Origin: Paenibacillus taihuensis
GTDB lineage: Bacteria; Bacillota; Bacilli; Paenibacillales; Paenibacillaceae
Assembly (NCBI RefSeq): GCF_003386535.1
Contig: NZ_QTTN01000025.1
Coordinates: forward strand, 1-64,000
Direction: 5' to 3'
Length of the DNA stretch: 64,000 nucleotides
The notes beneath the pieces are model-generated. The model had not been told where the DNA came from. It searched no databases and saw only the letters and a program-made list of their open reading frames with translations. This document shows, piece by piece, positions 54,369 through 63,827 of this stretch. The translations under genes and the position numbers were made by a program. Each line of letters opens with the position of its first letter. The stretch's first letter is position 1.

Positions 54369-56753
54369 ATGTTGCAATCGTTTATACAAGGTAATGATGA
54401 AATAGGGTATTGGGTCGAATTCGGTCGCAGTGGACCGGTGCTCACGCAGAATGGGGAGGGCGAGCTTACGGCCGTCTTCGCGAATCCGGAAGGTACGGTC
54501 TCTGAGCAGGTGGATCGCTTTCGCGCCGCGAAGGCGGAGCGGAAGCAGGACGGCAGCCTCGTGTTATCCGGGATAATCCCGCTTTCGAAGCTGGATGCGA
54601 GCGTAAGTATCACCATCACGTATACGCAAGTTAATGACGGGCTGGTATCGAAGCAAATCGACGTGGCATCCGACACGGCATTGACATTCTCGCTGGCGAA
54701 CCGGCTGGAAGCAAAGACGGAGCCGGACAGCTTTTGGTCGTTCCAGGAACCGAACGCTGAGGGCGGACCGGTATACGAAATTTACCCGGCTGTCGGCATG
54801 TCGCTCGGTGGAACCGATTATGGTCTGCTCACCGACAACGGCTATCGCAACCGTTGGACGCGGATCAGCCGCCGGAAGGACGACGACGGTTATTTGGTCG
54901 GCTTGGACGTGCAGCCCGATGCGGAGTTGACTTCCATAGCGGGCAAGGCTGAGCGAGAGGCGGGTCGCCGCTACGTGCAGTTCAAGTTTGGCGAGGCGCT
55001 CGACTTCAGGGGCAGCGGCTTCTCGTATGTGAACCTGCCGGGCACGGACGCTTGGCGGGCGAGCAACGGGGCTTCTCTGGCGATCGGCGGCGAGGGCGAG
55101 CTGCGCGTAAGCGGTCCGATCGACGAGCAAAGCGAATTCGATTTTACGCTGCAGAGCGGGATCGAGCTGCCGCTTCATCTCGACAAGAATGAGATGTACG
55201 AGATCGAGATGACATACAGCGCCGCCCATGCGCTGACGGTTAAGCTGCTTGACGCAGACAAGACGAGCTACTTTGAGTGGGGCTACGAATATGGCGCGTT
55301 TCGGGACAATATCCCGGCGACGGCAGCCGGCGAGACGGGCGTCTTCACGAAGCGTTTCTTCGGAGCCCGTTTCAAGCAGATGAGCCAGTCACTGTTGCTG
55401 AAGGTCGTCCACGACGTGAACGCGCGCGGCGAGCTTGACTTCGTCGTGCGAGAGCTGCGCATCCGCAAATACGAAGGTAACGCCCGGCAGTTCCACGTTG
55501 TTCGTCCGGATGAGCCGGCCTCGCTACGTCTGTTTCTGTTCGGAAGCGAAGGCGGCACGCACCGGGATCGGCAGATTGCTTCGCAGGTCAAGCTAGCGGA
55601 GGGACTCGGCTTCGAAGGAACCGAGCACGAGAAAATCATGTACGCCGATAATCAGATGCAAATCTGGATCGCGCAGCATGACGATTTCCGCGCCCATCTC
55701 GTGCCGAATATGAACTATCATCCGGACATGTATTTGCGCGACGCGTTCTGGCATGCGAGTGCAATCGACAACCGTGAAGTGTCCGAACAGTGCTGGCAGC
55801 GTTATGCTGAAAGTCAGAAGGATGATGGACAGCTGTACACGCTTATCATTCCATACTTCCATCCCGGTTCGCCTGACGACAACGAATCGACGCTGTTCTT
55901 CCTTATGTGGGCATGGCTCAATCAGAAGAAATACGGCACGGCAGTCAACGACGAGGTGATCAAGAGGACGTTTGGCAATATTATCGCCAACCATTCGCCG
56001 ATGAGGGACGGGCGGTACTTAAGCCGGACGGCCGGCTGGCTGGATACGATCTGGCATGCTGATAAGAAGGTGCGGGCGATCAACCAAGGACATTATGCGG
56101 TTGCCCTGCAGTGCGCTCGCGATCTCGGCATGGATGTGGAGGAGCGCGAAATCGAGCTGGCTAAGGATGCGTACCGAGAGCTGTATGATGCGGAGAAGGG
56201 CTATGTGCAGTGGAGCGCCGACGAGGGATACATCTCACCGAGCGTGCTGCTTGGCGAGTTTTTGAACCAGTGGCTGTTCGGCGAGCCGATCCTGTCCGCC
56301 GAAGCGGTTATCGGCACCGTCGAGCGGCTGCCGGTTATCATCCGCGGCGTGCCGTGCATCAGTGATGAGAACGGCCAGTTCTTCACCAACGAGAACAAGC
56401 CGTGGGAGGGGAAATTCTCGTGGCGGGACGGCGTCTACCATAACGGCGGAAGCTGGTTCCTGTACGAGTATCTCGCCTACGCGGCTGCGGCTAGACATGG
56501 CTGGGACAAAGGCGAGGATAGAATGCGCTGGCGGGTGGAGATGGAATTCGGCCGTGAGAACGAACCGTACTCCCATGAGTTCATACCGCTGAGCGAGCAT
56601 GAGGACGACTGGTGGCCTTCGGCGGGCGTATTTGCGTGGAATACGTTCATGGTCGTGGCGAACCGAGTGGTGGATGGCAGCCACGCGTTTGCGCACGGTA
56701 CGGGAGCGGACAAGGACGTTCGCGAAGAGACGAACGCAATAAATTTCGACTGA
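54369..56753 (+). CDS. Putative (alpha/alpha)6-barrel glycosidase-like protein
   Basis: The 794-residue protein has a beta-rich N-terminal half (about 1-400) resembling carbohydrate-active-enzyme sandwich domains. The helical C-terminal half (about 420-790) contains NMNYHPDMYLRDAFWHASAI, DDNESTLFFLMWAWLN, AGWLDTIWH, KFSWRDGVYHNGGSWFLYEYLAY and EHEDDWWPSAGVFAWNTFMV. The acidic residues near YLRDAFW and WLDTIW resemble active-site positions of GH63/GH78/GH94-type barrels, but no family match is certain. There is no signal peptide. ATG 54369 has AGAGGAG about 11 bases upstream. Confidence 0.6.
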   Translation: MLQSFIQGNDEIGYWVEFGRSGPVLTQNGEGELTAVFANPEGTVSEQVDRFRAAKAERKQDGSLVLSGIIPLSKLDASVSITITYTQVNDGLVSKQIDVASDTALTFSLANRLEAKTEPDSFWSFQEPNAEGGPVYEIYPAVGMSLGGTDYGLLTDNGYRNRWTRISRRKDDDGYLVGLDVQPDAELTSIAGKAEREAGRRYVQFKFGEALDFRGSGFSYVNLPGTDAWRASNGASLAIGGEGELRVSGPIDEQSEFDFTLQSGIELPLHLDKNEMYEIEMTYSAAHALTVKLLDADKTSYFEWGYEYGAFRDNIPATAAGETGVFTKRFFGARFKQMSQSLLLKVVHDVNARGELDFVVRELRIRKYEGNARQFHVVRPDEPASLRLFLFGSEGGTHRDRQIASQVKLAEGLGFEGTEHEKIMYADNQMQIWIAQHDDFRAHLVPNMNYHPDMYLRDAFWHASAIDNREVSEQCWQRYAESQKDDGQLYTLIIPYFHPGSPDDNESTLFFLMWAWLNQKKYGTAVNDEVIKRTFGNIIANHSPMRDGRYLSRTAGWLDTIWHADKKVRAINQGHYAVALQCARDLGMDVEEREIELAKDAYRELYDAEKGYVQWSADEGYISPSVLLGEFLNQWLFGEPILSAEAVIGTVERLPVIIRGVPCISDENGQFFTNENKPWEGKFSWRDGVYHNGGSWFLYEYLAYAAAARHGWDKGEDRMRWRVEMEFGRENEPYSHEFIPLSEHEDDWWPSAGVFAWNTFMVVANRVVDGSHAFAHGTGADKDVREETNAINFD

Positions 56754-56766
56754 TGGAGGAAAAACC

Positions 56767-57714
56767 ATGATTACTTTTACGACAGCGCAGCAAACGACGA
56801 AGGCATTGCTGACAAGCCGTGCGCCAAGCGGAGGGAACGGCGAACGGATCGTATTCGATGGCGTCCAGGGGCGCGATGTGTACAATATTTCCGCTCCGTT
56901 CCAGGATAACGGGGAATGGATTATCGCGGGACGGGTGGAAGGACGGCAAACCGAGCTGTCGGAGGTATTGTTCTTCCGCCGCGCGGAAGCGAGCGACGTA
57001 TGGACGCCGCACCCGGAGCTGACGGCATTCAAGCTGCAGGACCCGTTCATGACGCATATCGCTGGGGAGCTGGTTTTCGGCGGCGTAGAAGTGATTACAG
57101 ACCCGGCGAATCCCGAGCATATTGTGTCTTGGGTGACGCGGTTCTACCGCGGACGCAGCATCGCATCGCTCCGGCCTTTCGTGACCGGTCCGGACCGGAT
57201 GAAGGACATCCGCCTCGTCGAGCTGACAGAAGGAGCTGTCGGCGTGCTGACGCGGCCGCAGGGCGAGGTCGGCGGCAGAGGTAAAATCGGCTTCATTAAA
57301 GCCGATTCGCTGGATGCGGTGACGGCGGATCTGTTCGAGCAGGCACATATATTCCGCGATCAGTTTATCGATGAAGAGTGGGGCGGCGCGAATGAGGCGC
57401 ATCTGCTGGCCAACGGATTGATCGGCGTGCTCGGCCATATCGCCAGCTTCGACGAGGCGGGCAACCGCCATTATTATTCGATGACGTTTGCGATCCAACC
57501 CGGGACGCTTGCGAAAACACCAATGAAAATTATTGCCGCCCGCAACGATTTCCCGGCAGGTCCTGCTAAGCGCGACGATCTGGTTGACGTTATCTTCAGC
57601 GGTGGCATCCGCCGCCAACGCGGCGGCGTTGCGGAGCTGTATGTCGGCGCAAGCGACGCAGAAGCATATCGGACGACGATTCCCGATCCGTTCGAGGAAT
57701 ACGAGAAGCTGTAA
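56767..57714 (+). CDS. DUF1861 (MTP-1-like) propeller protein
   Basis: The 315-residue protein has a GH130-like propeller pattern: GRDVYNISAPFQDNGEWIIAGRVEGRQTELSEVLFFR, then WVTRFYRGRSI, GPDRMKDIRLVEL and GGANEAHLLANGLIGVLGHIA. The N-terminal VYNISAPF...IAGRVE.R..E is characteristic of DUF1861. Members are related to GH130 enzymes and often occur with mannoside phosphorylases, so a role in the same pathway is likely. GGAGGAAAA precedes the ATG. It is the last gene of the operon. Confidence 0.8.
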   Translation: MITFTTAQQTTKALLTSRAPSGGNGERIVFDGVQGRDVYNISAPFQDNGEWIIAGRVEGRQTELSEVLFFRRAEASDVWTPHPELTAFKLQDPFMTHIAGELVFGGVEVITDPANPEHIVSWVTRFYRGRSIASLRPFVTGPDRMKDIRLVELTEGAVGVLTRPQGEVGGRGKIGFIKADSLDAVTADLFEQAHIFRDQFIDEEWGGANEAHLLANGLIGVLGHIASFDEAGNRHYYSMTFAIQPGTLAKTPMKIIAARNDFPAGPAKRDDLVDVIFSGGIRRQRGGVAELYVGASDAEAYRTTIPDPFEEYEKL

Positions 57715-57897
57715 CAGCCGTTGTGCCGGCTTTCGGTCCGCAATTGTTTCCGTTCCGGCGGCTGCGGTGAACGAAAGCACGAAACAAGGCGCCTCTTGGC
57801 AGGCGGTCAGCGCGCTCCCGGCGGTACGCCGGAAGTGTGCTAACCCGAGAAGGATCTAGACCCTCGGAATTAAGTAAAACCAATATTAACGCTGAAA

Positions 57898-57940
57898 CGA
57901 CCGCTTCCTTGTATTTTACGGGGAAACGGTCGTTTCGTTT
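57898..57940 (+). terminator. Terminator of the carbohydrate operon
   Basis: CGACCGCTTCC pairs with GGGGAAACGGTCG (one bulge), followed by TTTCGTTTTGG. It is a near copy of the hairpin at 42466-42516. Confidence 0.8.
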
Positions 57941-57948
57941 TGGATATC

Positions 57949-58083
57949 ATGGAAGTAAGCAAGGTTCAAGATGATCGCCACGGCATACGCCGAAATGATA
58001 TTCGGTTTTCTTCAAGATCGGGCGAATAAGGGATATGGTTCAGAGCCCGTGACGATTGTAGAGCTTGGAGCGGGAGTGGGGCG
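57949..58083 (+). pseudogene. Truncated copy of the methyltransferase-like gene
   Basis: ATGGAAGTAAGCAAGGTTCAA (leader of the gene at 44846) is joined directly to about 112 bases that match positions 44980-45092 with only about five differences. They encode MIATAYAEMIFGFLQ to VELGAGVGR. The start region and everything after the SAM motif are missing. The high identity points to a recent duplication. Confidence 0.88.
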
Positions 58084-58140
58084 GACTCGGCATGATTGGC
58101 ATCGGGGATATTGCCAAGAAAGCTTACCGAAATTACAAAA
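58084..58140 (+). pseudogene. Possible N-terminal scrap of a Gfo/Idh/MocA dehydrogenase
   Basis: Immediately behind the methyltransferase fragment a frame reads GLGMIGIGDIAKKAYRNY, the usual NAD-binding start of Gfo/Idh/MocA oxidoreductases. It ends at an A-run. It is only about 18 codons long. Confidence 0.45.
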
Positions 58141-58175
58141 AAAAAGAAGTACGACAGCGGAGTGTCATACTTCTT
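58136..58175 (-). terminator. Rho-independent terminator of the minus-strand operon
   Basis: On the minus strand, AAGAAGTATGACA pairs with TGTCGTACTTCTT (one wobble) around 6 bases, followed by a run of nine T. The stop codon of the last gene lies inside the stem. Confidence 0.93.
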
Positions 58176-58557
58176 CGTAAGTAATTCCTTGTTCATTAAA
58201 CACTCTCATGACCACAAACATGGCATCCAACGTTTTGGGAAAGCCCGCATAGGATACGCAATGCATCACGGCTTCTACAATCTCATTTGGCGCAAGTCCG
58301 ACATTCAAGGCACCTTGAACATGGAAATCGAGTTGAGCAGCTGATCCGGAAGCAACCATAGCCGCAATGGTCAGCAGGCTCCTTTGTTTTAAATCCAGAC
58401 CCGGACGGGAATATAGCGAGCCATAAGGGAACTCGACAATCAGCTTAGCCATATCCGGACTGAACTTCTCGATATGCTTAACCGTTGCATTCAGCGTTTC
58501 TTGACTTACCATCTGTTGCAAGACTTCTATTCCTTTATTATAGCGATTCGTTTCCAT
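58165..58557 (-). CDS. Carboxymuconolactone decarboxylase family protein
   Basis: The 130-residue helical protein has the CMD pattern LDLKQRSLLTIAAMVASGSAAQLDFHVQGALNVGLAPNEIVEAVMHCVSYAGFPKTLDAM. CMD proteins include gamma-carboxymuconolactone decarboxylases and AhpD-like peroxidase partners. The CxxC of AhpD is absent, so a thiol peroxidase role is unlikely. It is the last gene of a three-gene minus-strand operon, 18 bases after the TPP-dependent enzyme. Confidence 0.92.
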   Translation of the reverse strand: METNRYNKGIEVLQQMVSQETLNATVKHIEKFSPDMAKLIVEFPYGSLYSRPGLDLKQRSLLTIAAMVASGSAAQLDFHVQGALNVGLAPNEIVEAVMHCVSYAGFPKTLDAMFVVMRVFNEQGITYEEV

Positions 58558-58575
58558 ATGCGTCCTCCGTAAGCG

Positions 58576-60237
58576 CTAATCTAAACTAAGCAGTCTGGTG
58601 AGAATTGGAGGGACTTCATGCGGGTCCACCATTACCTCGATGACCGTAGTCGTATTGGACTGCAAAGCTGACTGGACCGCCTTCTTAACGTCTGTTTCGT
58701 TCTCGCAGCGAAATGCCAGTGCGCCCATGGATTGGGCGAATAAGCTGACATCCAGCGGCCGCTCGTAGATCGCGCCAACGGAGCGACCCGTGTTATAGGA
58801 CATTCCCTTTTCTACCATATCTAAACGACCGTTATTGAGCACGAAGAAAATAACCGGCGCCCCATGATTAACTGCTGTTGATATCTCTGTGCCGTGCATC
58901 ATCATGCAGCCGTCGCCGGTCACGCAGACGACAGGGCGTTCGTGCATGTCGTCTTGCGCACCAATCGAATAACCAATCGAATAGCCGATCGCCGCCCCCA
59001 TGGCTATGAACACTTCATCAAAATAGAAGGTCCCGGGCTCGATGATTTCGAAATTCTGCACGGCATGAAAGGAGTGACTGCCAGCATCCCCGAAGAGAAC
59101 GGCTTCTTTGGGAAGCACGGCACGCAAGCTCCTGAACGCCGTTCCCGCCGACATCGCGGTTTCCGTGCAGGAGGCCGCGGCTGCCGCCGCTTGTGCCCGG
59201 GCTTCCAGCGCTTCGTACGCTTTGACCGACGCGCCGCTACGCAATATGAGCTGAGTCAGGTTGCTGTGAATATCGCCAAGGATGATTTGAGTCGGTGCCT
59301 GAAGGGTTTTGCCCGCGAACTTAAGGTCATACTCGAATTGCAGCACCTTATCCGGCTCCATATCGTCCGTAAACCCCGACAGGGACATGTCGCACAATTT
59401 GCTGCCGACGACGATCATCAGGTCAACGCCCGATTTCATATACTCCGTTGCATATTTGGAGCCACCAAGCCCATATCCGCCCAAGTATAACGGATGACTT
59501 GTGGGAAATGCCCCTTTCCCGCCGGGCGTGGTCATGACAGGAATGCCCCAGTGCTCCGCAATGGTCCGCAATTGGTCATAGGCATCCGACATGACGGCGC
59601 CTTTGCCCAAGAAGAGGACCGGTTTCTTAGCCTCATTGAGCATCGATATGGCCTTATCGATATCGGGGGATACGACCGGTGAGATGTGATCCGGCAAAGG
59701 CAGGCTGAAAGTATCCACTTCCTCCATCAGCACATCAAACGGGATACAAAGATGAACGGGACCCTTCTCACCCGTGTAGGCTTTTTCCAGGGCATGCTTA
59801 AGGTATAGGTGAAGAAGATCCCCGCGCTCGATGCGAGCACTGAACAAAGTTACGGGCTCGAACATTTTGACCAAATCTGCCCCGAATTGGCTGGAGTCCT
59901 GACTTAAGGCGCGTCCAGTCTCTTTCATCGAAGGCTGTCCTGTGATGAACAATACAGGCAGCTGGAACTCCTTAGCCTGTCCTGCGGCCGTAATCAAGTT
60001 CGTTCCGCCCGGCCCGGACGTGCCAATCACGATTCCCATCGTTTTTTTGGCCAGCGCATAGCCTGACGCTTCAAACCCGCAGCCGGCCTCGTGACGACCC
60101 AGCACATATTCAATTCCACAGTTCTCAAGCTCCAGCATCAATGGAGAAATGGACTTCCCGGGAATGCCGAATACGTGCGAAATCCCCCAACTATTAAAAA
60201 GCTCGACTAATAGGGCATACACTCTCTTTTTCATCAT
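58576..60237 (-). CDS. Acetolactate-synthase-like ThDP-dependent enzyme
   Basis: The 553-residue protein has the three-domain ThDP fold: a PYR domain with the catalytic Glu in LGRHEAGCGFEASGYA (about residue 50), SGPGGTNLITAAGQA and ITGQPS, a central domain, and a PP domain with the cofactor motif GDGCMMMHG...FFVLNN (about 435-465). Acetolactate synthases, glyoxylate carboligase and sulfoacetaldehyde acetyltransferase share this layout, and the substrate cannot be decided by eye. No small regulatory subunit is adjacent. The ATG is one base after the stop of the GGDEF-EAL gene and uses AAAGG inside that gene's end, so translation is coupled. Confidence 0.88.
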   Translation of the reverse strand: MMKKRVYALLVELFNSWGISHVFGIPGKSISPLMLELENCGIEYVLGRHEAGCGFEASGYALAKKTMGIVIGTSGPGGTNLITAAGQAKEFQLPVLFITGQPSMKETGRALSQDSSQFGADLVKMFEPVTLFSARIERGDLLHLYLKHALEKAYTGEKGPVHLCIPFDVLMEEVDTFSLPLPDHISPVVSPDIDKAISMLNEAKKPVLFLGKGAVMSDAYDQLRTIAEHWGIPVMTTPGGKGAFPTSHPLYLGGYGLGGSKYATEYMKSGVDLMIVVGSKLCDMSLSGFTDDMEPDKVLQFEYDLKFAGKTLQAPTQIILGDIHSNLTQLILRSGASVKAYEALEARAQAAAAAASCTETAMSAGTAFRSLRAVLPKEAVLFGDAGSHSFHAVQNFEIIEPGTFYFDEVFIAMGAAIGYSIGYSIGAQDDMHERPVVCVTGDGCMMMHGTEISTAVNHGAPVIFFVLNNGRLDMVEKGMSYNTGRSVGAIYERPLDVSLFAQSMGALAFRCENETDVKKAVQSALQSNTTTVIEVMVDPHEVPPILTRLLSLD

Positions 60238-60238
60238 A

Positions 60239-62482
60239 TCACCTTTGCGATGTGGGTTTCATTGATAACGTTTTCAGTAACAGCTGCTCGATTTGTTCTG
60301 CGGGTAAAGGTGGGTGATAATAAAAACCTTGTACTTCATGGCAGCCCTGGCTACGCAGGAAATCCAATTGTTCCTTGGTTTCTACACCTTCTGCAATAAC
60401 ATCGATTCCAAGGTTATGGGCCATAGCGATTATCGTAGCTACAATGTTCGCGTCATTCGAATCCGTCATAATATCTCGGACAAAGGACTGATCAATCTTC
60501 AGCCGGTCAATCGAGAATAATTTCAAATAGTAGAGATTGCTGTAGCCTGTCCCGAAGTCGTCGATGCAAATTTGGATGCCGAGCTCCTTCAGTCTTCCGA
60601 GTACTTCGATCGCGACTTCAACATTCATCGTCATCGACTCGGTGATTTCGAGCTCCAGGTATTGGGGATCTATGCGGGTTTCGAGTAAGATCTCTTTAAT
60701 GCTCTCTACCAAATTATGCTTCGAAAATTGGCGAGAAGAGAGATTGACCGATACGCTCATAGGAGGGTATCCCTTTTCCTTCCATATTTTATTCTGGGAG
60801 CAGGCTGTTCTCAGCACCCATTCCCCAAGGGGCACAATAAGTCCGGTCTCTTCGGCGATCGGGATGAACTTACCTGGAGGGATCAAGCCGAGAGTCGGGT
60901 GATTCCAGCGGACGAGCGCCTCGGTGCCGATGATTTGTCCGGTCAGCGTATCGATTTTGGGCTGATAATATAACACGAATTCATTGAGCTGCAAGGCTTT
61001 GCGGATTGAATTCTCCAATGTAAGCCGTTCAATGCCGCTGTTCGGAATAGGCTTGAAGATCGTATAGTTGTTCTTTCCGTCATCCTTCATCCGGTAAAGG
61101 GCAATGTCGGCATTCTTCATTAACATCTCGACATTCCTGCCGTCTTGAGGATAGAAGGCAATACCGATGCTGGCGGTTATATAAAACTCGTAGCCGTCCA
61201 CCGCGAACGGTTTCTCGAAGGCTTGAATAATCTCTTCCGCTACATGAATCGCTTCGTTATGATCCGTCATCTCTTCGAGGAGGATCGTGAATTCGTCCCC
61301 GCCCATTCTGGAAACCAGCTGGTTCGGAGCATGGCAGCAAGCTTTCAGACGCTCGGCAACCAGCTTCAGCAGGATATCCCCGTTGTTATGACCCAGCGTG
61401 TCATTAATCTTCTTGAAGCTGTCCAGATCGAGAAACATGACGGCAAAGATACTGTTCTCATTCACCCGGCAGCTCAGCAATTCTTCAATATGCGCGGTGA
61501 AAAACCTTCGATTCGGCAAGCCGGTTAAATCGTCATGATAGGCCAAGTAATTGATCTGCTTCTGCGTATGGTAACGCTCCGTGATATCCCGGAACTGCGC
61601 AAACGCGCCCATAATCTGCATATTCTCGTCGCGAATAGGGAAGGCGTCGAACAGGCAAACCAGCTCATCCTGCCCCATCTGAGAACGCAGCACCAATTCC
61701 ATATCTTCGTAATCCTGCCCTGTGTGAAGGACCTCTTTAATGAAGTTATTTGTTTTGTCATCCAAAATCGGCTTATTAATGACATCCTGTTTTTTGGAAC
61801 CGGTTATAATTTCGGCGAACTTGTTAAACTCGGTAACTGCACCATCCCGATCCGTAATAATAATGCCGTTTCTTGTTGTTTCGATAACCACCTGATTCAA
61901 GATGTGCAATCGTTTATTTTGTTTTTTCAGCAGTAGTTCACGTTCAATAGAATCTACGACTGTGCATAGCATCGCCAACAAGAAGGGGTTATGCTGATCA
62001 ATCGTCGTCATGATCGTAATCGTCCCGAGCAAGTTGGAGATATCTGTATATTGGAAAGGTACGGAGTAGCAAGCCGATGATCCTAAAAATTCGTAATAAT
62101 GCTCTGCCCCGACAAGCTGAATGGGCTGGCGGGAATCCAGAACTAAATTAATGCTGTTGGTGCCGGCTTCTTGTTCGTTGAACACGAGGCCAACCTGAAT
62201 GCCCGATTGCTGAACCACGCTCTTGATCGCTTCGTCTCCGGCCATTTCCAGAATACAGCCATTCTCATCGGAGATTAGGATGAGCAGCGGGATTCCTTTC
62301 ATAAGCTCCAACATTTTATGAACAAAGAAGTTAATGACGGACAATATTTCCTCGTATTCGGCCCGTTTTACATTCAATTCGTCTTCGGAATAAAAGTTTG
62401 TAAAGGAGGGAATCCCTTGTGGATCAATACCTAGCTGTTCACATCTCTTCTTAGACTCCGAGATCAAAGCTATTTTCGTCAA
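60239..62482 (-). CDS. GAF-PAS-GGDEF-EAL cyclic-di-GMP turnover protein
   Basis: The 747-residue soluble protein has an AcoR-type GAF domain (about 50-185, NEQEAGTNSINLVLDSRQPIQLVGAEHYYEF), PAS (about 190-300), GGDEF with an intact SRMGGDEFTILLEE motif, and EAL with TEALVRWNHP and DDFGTGYSNLYYLK. Both cyclase and phosphodiesterase motifs look complete. TTG 62482 has GAGGGGGG upstream and is preferred over an upstream ATG in the same frame. It is the first gene of an operon with the ThDP enzyme. The sensor half is paralogous to that of the histidine kinase at 43166. Confidence 0.92.
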   Translation of the reverse strand: MTKIALISESKKRCEQLGIDPQGIPSFTNFYSEDELNVKRAEYEEILSVINFFVHKMLELMKGIPLLILISDENGCILEMAGDEAIKSVVQQSGIQVGLVFNEQEAGTNSINLVLDSRQPIQLVGAEHYYEFLGSSACYSVPFQYTDISNLLGTITIMTTIDQHNPFLLAMLCTVVDSIERELLLKKQNKRLHILNQVVIETTRNGIIITDRDGAVTEFNKFAEIITGSKKQDVINKPILDDKTNNFIKEVLHTGQDYEDMELVLRSQMGQDELVCLFDAFPIRDENMQIMGAFAQFRDITERYHTQKQINYLAYHDDLTGLPNRRFFTAHIEELLSCRVNENSIFAVMFLDLDSFKKINDTLGHNNGDILLKLVAERLKACCHAPNQLVSRMGGDEFTILLEEMTDHNEAIHVAEEIIQAFEKPFAVDGYEFYITASIGIAFYPQDGRNVEMLMKNADIALYRMKDDGKNNYTIFKPIPNSGIERLTLENSIRKALQLNEFVLYYQPKIDTLTGQIIGTEALVRWNHPTLGLIPPGKFIPIAEETGLIVPLGEWVLRTACSQNKIWKEKGYPPMSVSVNLSSRQFSKHNLVESIKEILLETRIDPQYLELEITESMTMNVEVAIEVLGRLKELGIQICIDDFGTGYSNLYYLKLFSIDRLKIDQSFVRDIMTDSNDANIVATIIAMAHNLGIDVIAEGVETKEQLDFLRSQGCHEVQGFYYHPPLPAEQIEQLLLKTLSMKPTSQR

Positions 62483-62762
62483 AGCAATCCCCCCCTCGCT
62501 ACCATGAAAACGCATAAAAATACACTTTAACCATGGAAATCCCACTATTATCGTTTCTTTTTCATTATGTCAACCCATATCGTTTCTTGTCAATTTATTT
62601 CTGTTTTTACCGTGGATGTGCAATTGCTCCTGCATCTGATGAACTAATATCCTACAGGCTGCTGCATTTTTTCAAAAATTGATGCGTCTAGCAATGGCAT
62701 TGTAAAGTATGATTTATAGCATACTTATACTGGAAATACATAACGAAGAAGCGGGGTTTGAG

Positions 62763-63698
62763 ATGCGATACAGGAAGTACGGCAATCTAACGACGGAGGT
62801 GTCAGAGATCGGGTTCGGGGCGTGGCAATTGGGGAATCAGATCGATTGGTCGCCCATGGCGAACGACGAAGCAATCGGACTCGTGCACACCGCTGTGGAT
62901 CAAGGATGCAATTTCTTCGATACGGCGCCAGGGTATGGACGCGGAGCAAGCGAGCGGCTGCTTGGAGAAGCATTAGAAGGTAAACGGGATCGCGTGGTCA
63001 TCAACACCAAAGTGGGCCATACGGCTGACGGGGAAACCGATTTCTCAGCGGCGGGCATTCGGAGCTCGGTTGAGTCCAGTCTTCGGCGGCTGAGAACCTC
63101 ATATATAGATTCTGTATTGCTGCACAACCCGCCGGAAGCGTGCTTATACGGGGATAGCGAGCAGATGCGCGCATTACAGCAGCTGAAGGATGAAGGTGTG
63201 ATCCGCGCGTACGGGGCATCCGTGGATACGCTGAAAGATATGGAGATCGTTCTAAACACATCGGGCAGCCATGTGCTCGAAGTGTTGTTTAATGTCTTCT
63301 ACCAAGAAACCTCCCGTGCGTTCGCACAGGCGGAGCGTCAACAGGTTGGCTTGATTATCAAGGTACCGCTCGACTCCGGATGGCTTAGCGGAAAATATAA
63401 CGAAGCCAGCCGGTTCGAAGGGGTGAGGAAACGCTGGTCCGATGATGTCATCGCCCGGCGCGCCGATCTCGTGCAACGGATTCGTTTTGTAGAAGACGAC
63501 GGATCGACGATGACCCAGGCGGCATTGCGGTTTATTTTGTCCTACCCCGAAGTGAGCACGATCATTCCGGGAGCGAAGAGCGTCAAACAGTGGGAAGAGA
63601 ACGCGTCTAGCTCGGATAAAAAGATACCTGAGGAAGTGGCGGCACGACTGCGCAGCTTCTGGGAAGAAAGGCTTGGGCACGATCCGCTGCCATGGTAG
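62763..63698 (+). CDS. Aldo/keto reductase
   Basis: The 311-residue protein begins MRYRKYGNLTTEVSEIGFGAWQLG. The AKR tetrad is visible in FFDTAPGYGRGASERLLGEAL (Asp and Tyr), INTKVGH (Lys) and SVLLHNPP (His). The C-terminal ALRFILSYPEVSTIIPGAKS is the usual NADP-binding part. ATG 62763 gives the family start, although its ribosome binding site is weak. The physiological substrate is unknown. It is divergent from the GGDEF-EAL operon, about 280 bases away. Confidence 0.93.
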   Translation: MRYRKYGNLTTEVSEIGFGAWQLGNQIDWSPMANDEAIGLVHTAVDQGCNFFDTAPGYGRGASERLLGEALEGKRDRVVINTKVGHTADGETDFSAAGIRSSVESSLRRLRTSYIDSVLLHNPPEACLYGDSEQMRALQQLKDEGVIRAYGASVDTLKDMEIVLNTSGSHVLEVLFNVFYQETSRAFAQAERQQVGLIIKVPLDSGWLSGKYNEASRFEGVRKRWSDDVIARRADLVQRIRFVEDDGSTMTQAALRFILSYPEVSTIIPGAKSVKQWEENASSSDKKIPEEVAARLRSFWEERLGHDPLPW

Positions 63699-63747
63699 TT
63701 GGAGAGCTTCAGAGCGTGGAATAGTTCGGCTGATCTATGAATGGCGG

Positions 63748-63787
63748 AATGGCGTACGGTCTCGTTGCTGAGATTGTACGCCATTTT
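63748..63787 (+). terminator. Terminator between convergent genes
   Basis: AATGGCGTACGGTCTC (63748-63763) pairs with GAGATTGTACGCCATT (63770-63785), two wobbles, followed by TTTT overlapping its end. Confidence 0.88.
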
Positions 63788-63827
63788 CCTTGCATGCACC
63801 TTCTGGCGGCTGCGAGAAAGAAGGAAG

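Noticed and set aside
56562-56580. GAACCGTACTCCCATGAG as a further rlmH-type attachment core
   Set aside because: Only the first eight bases match. It is inside a coding sequence and lacks TATCAYAA and the TTTCGCCG flank.
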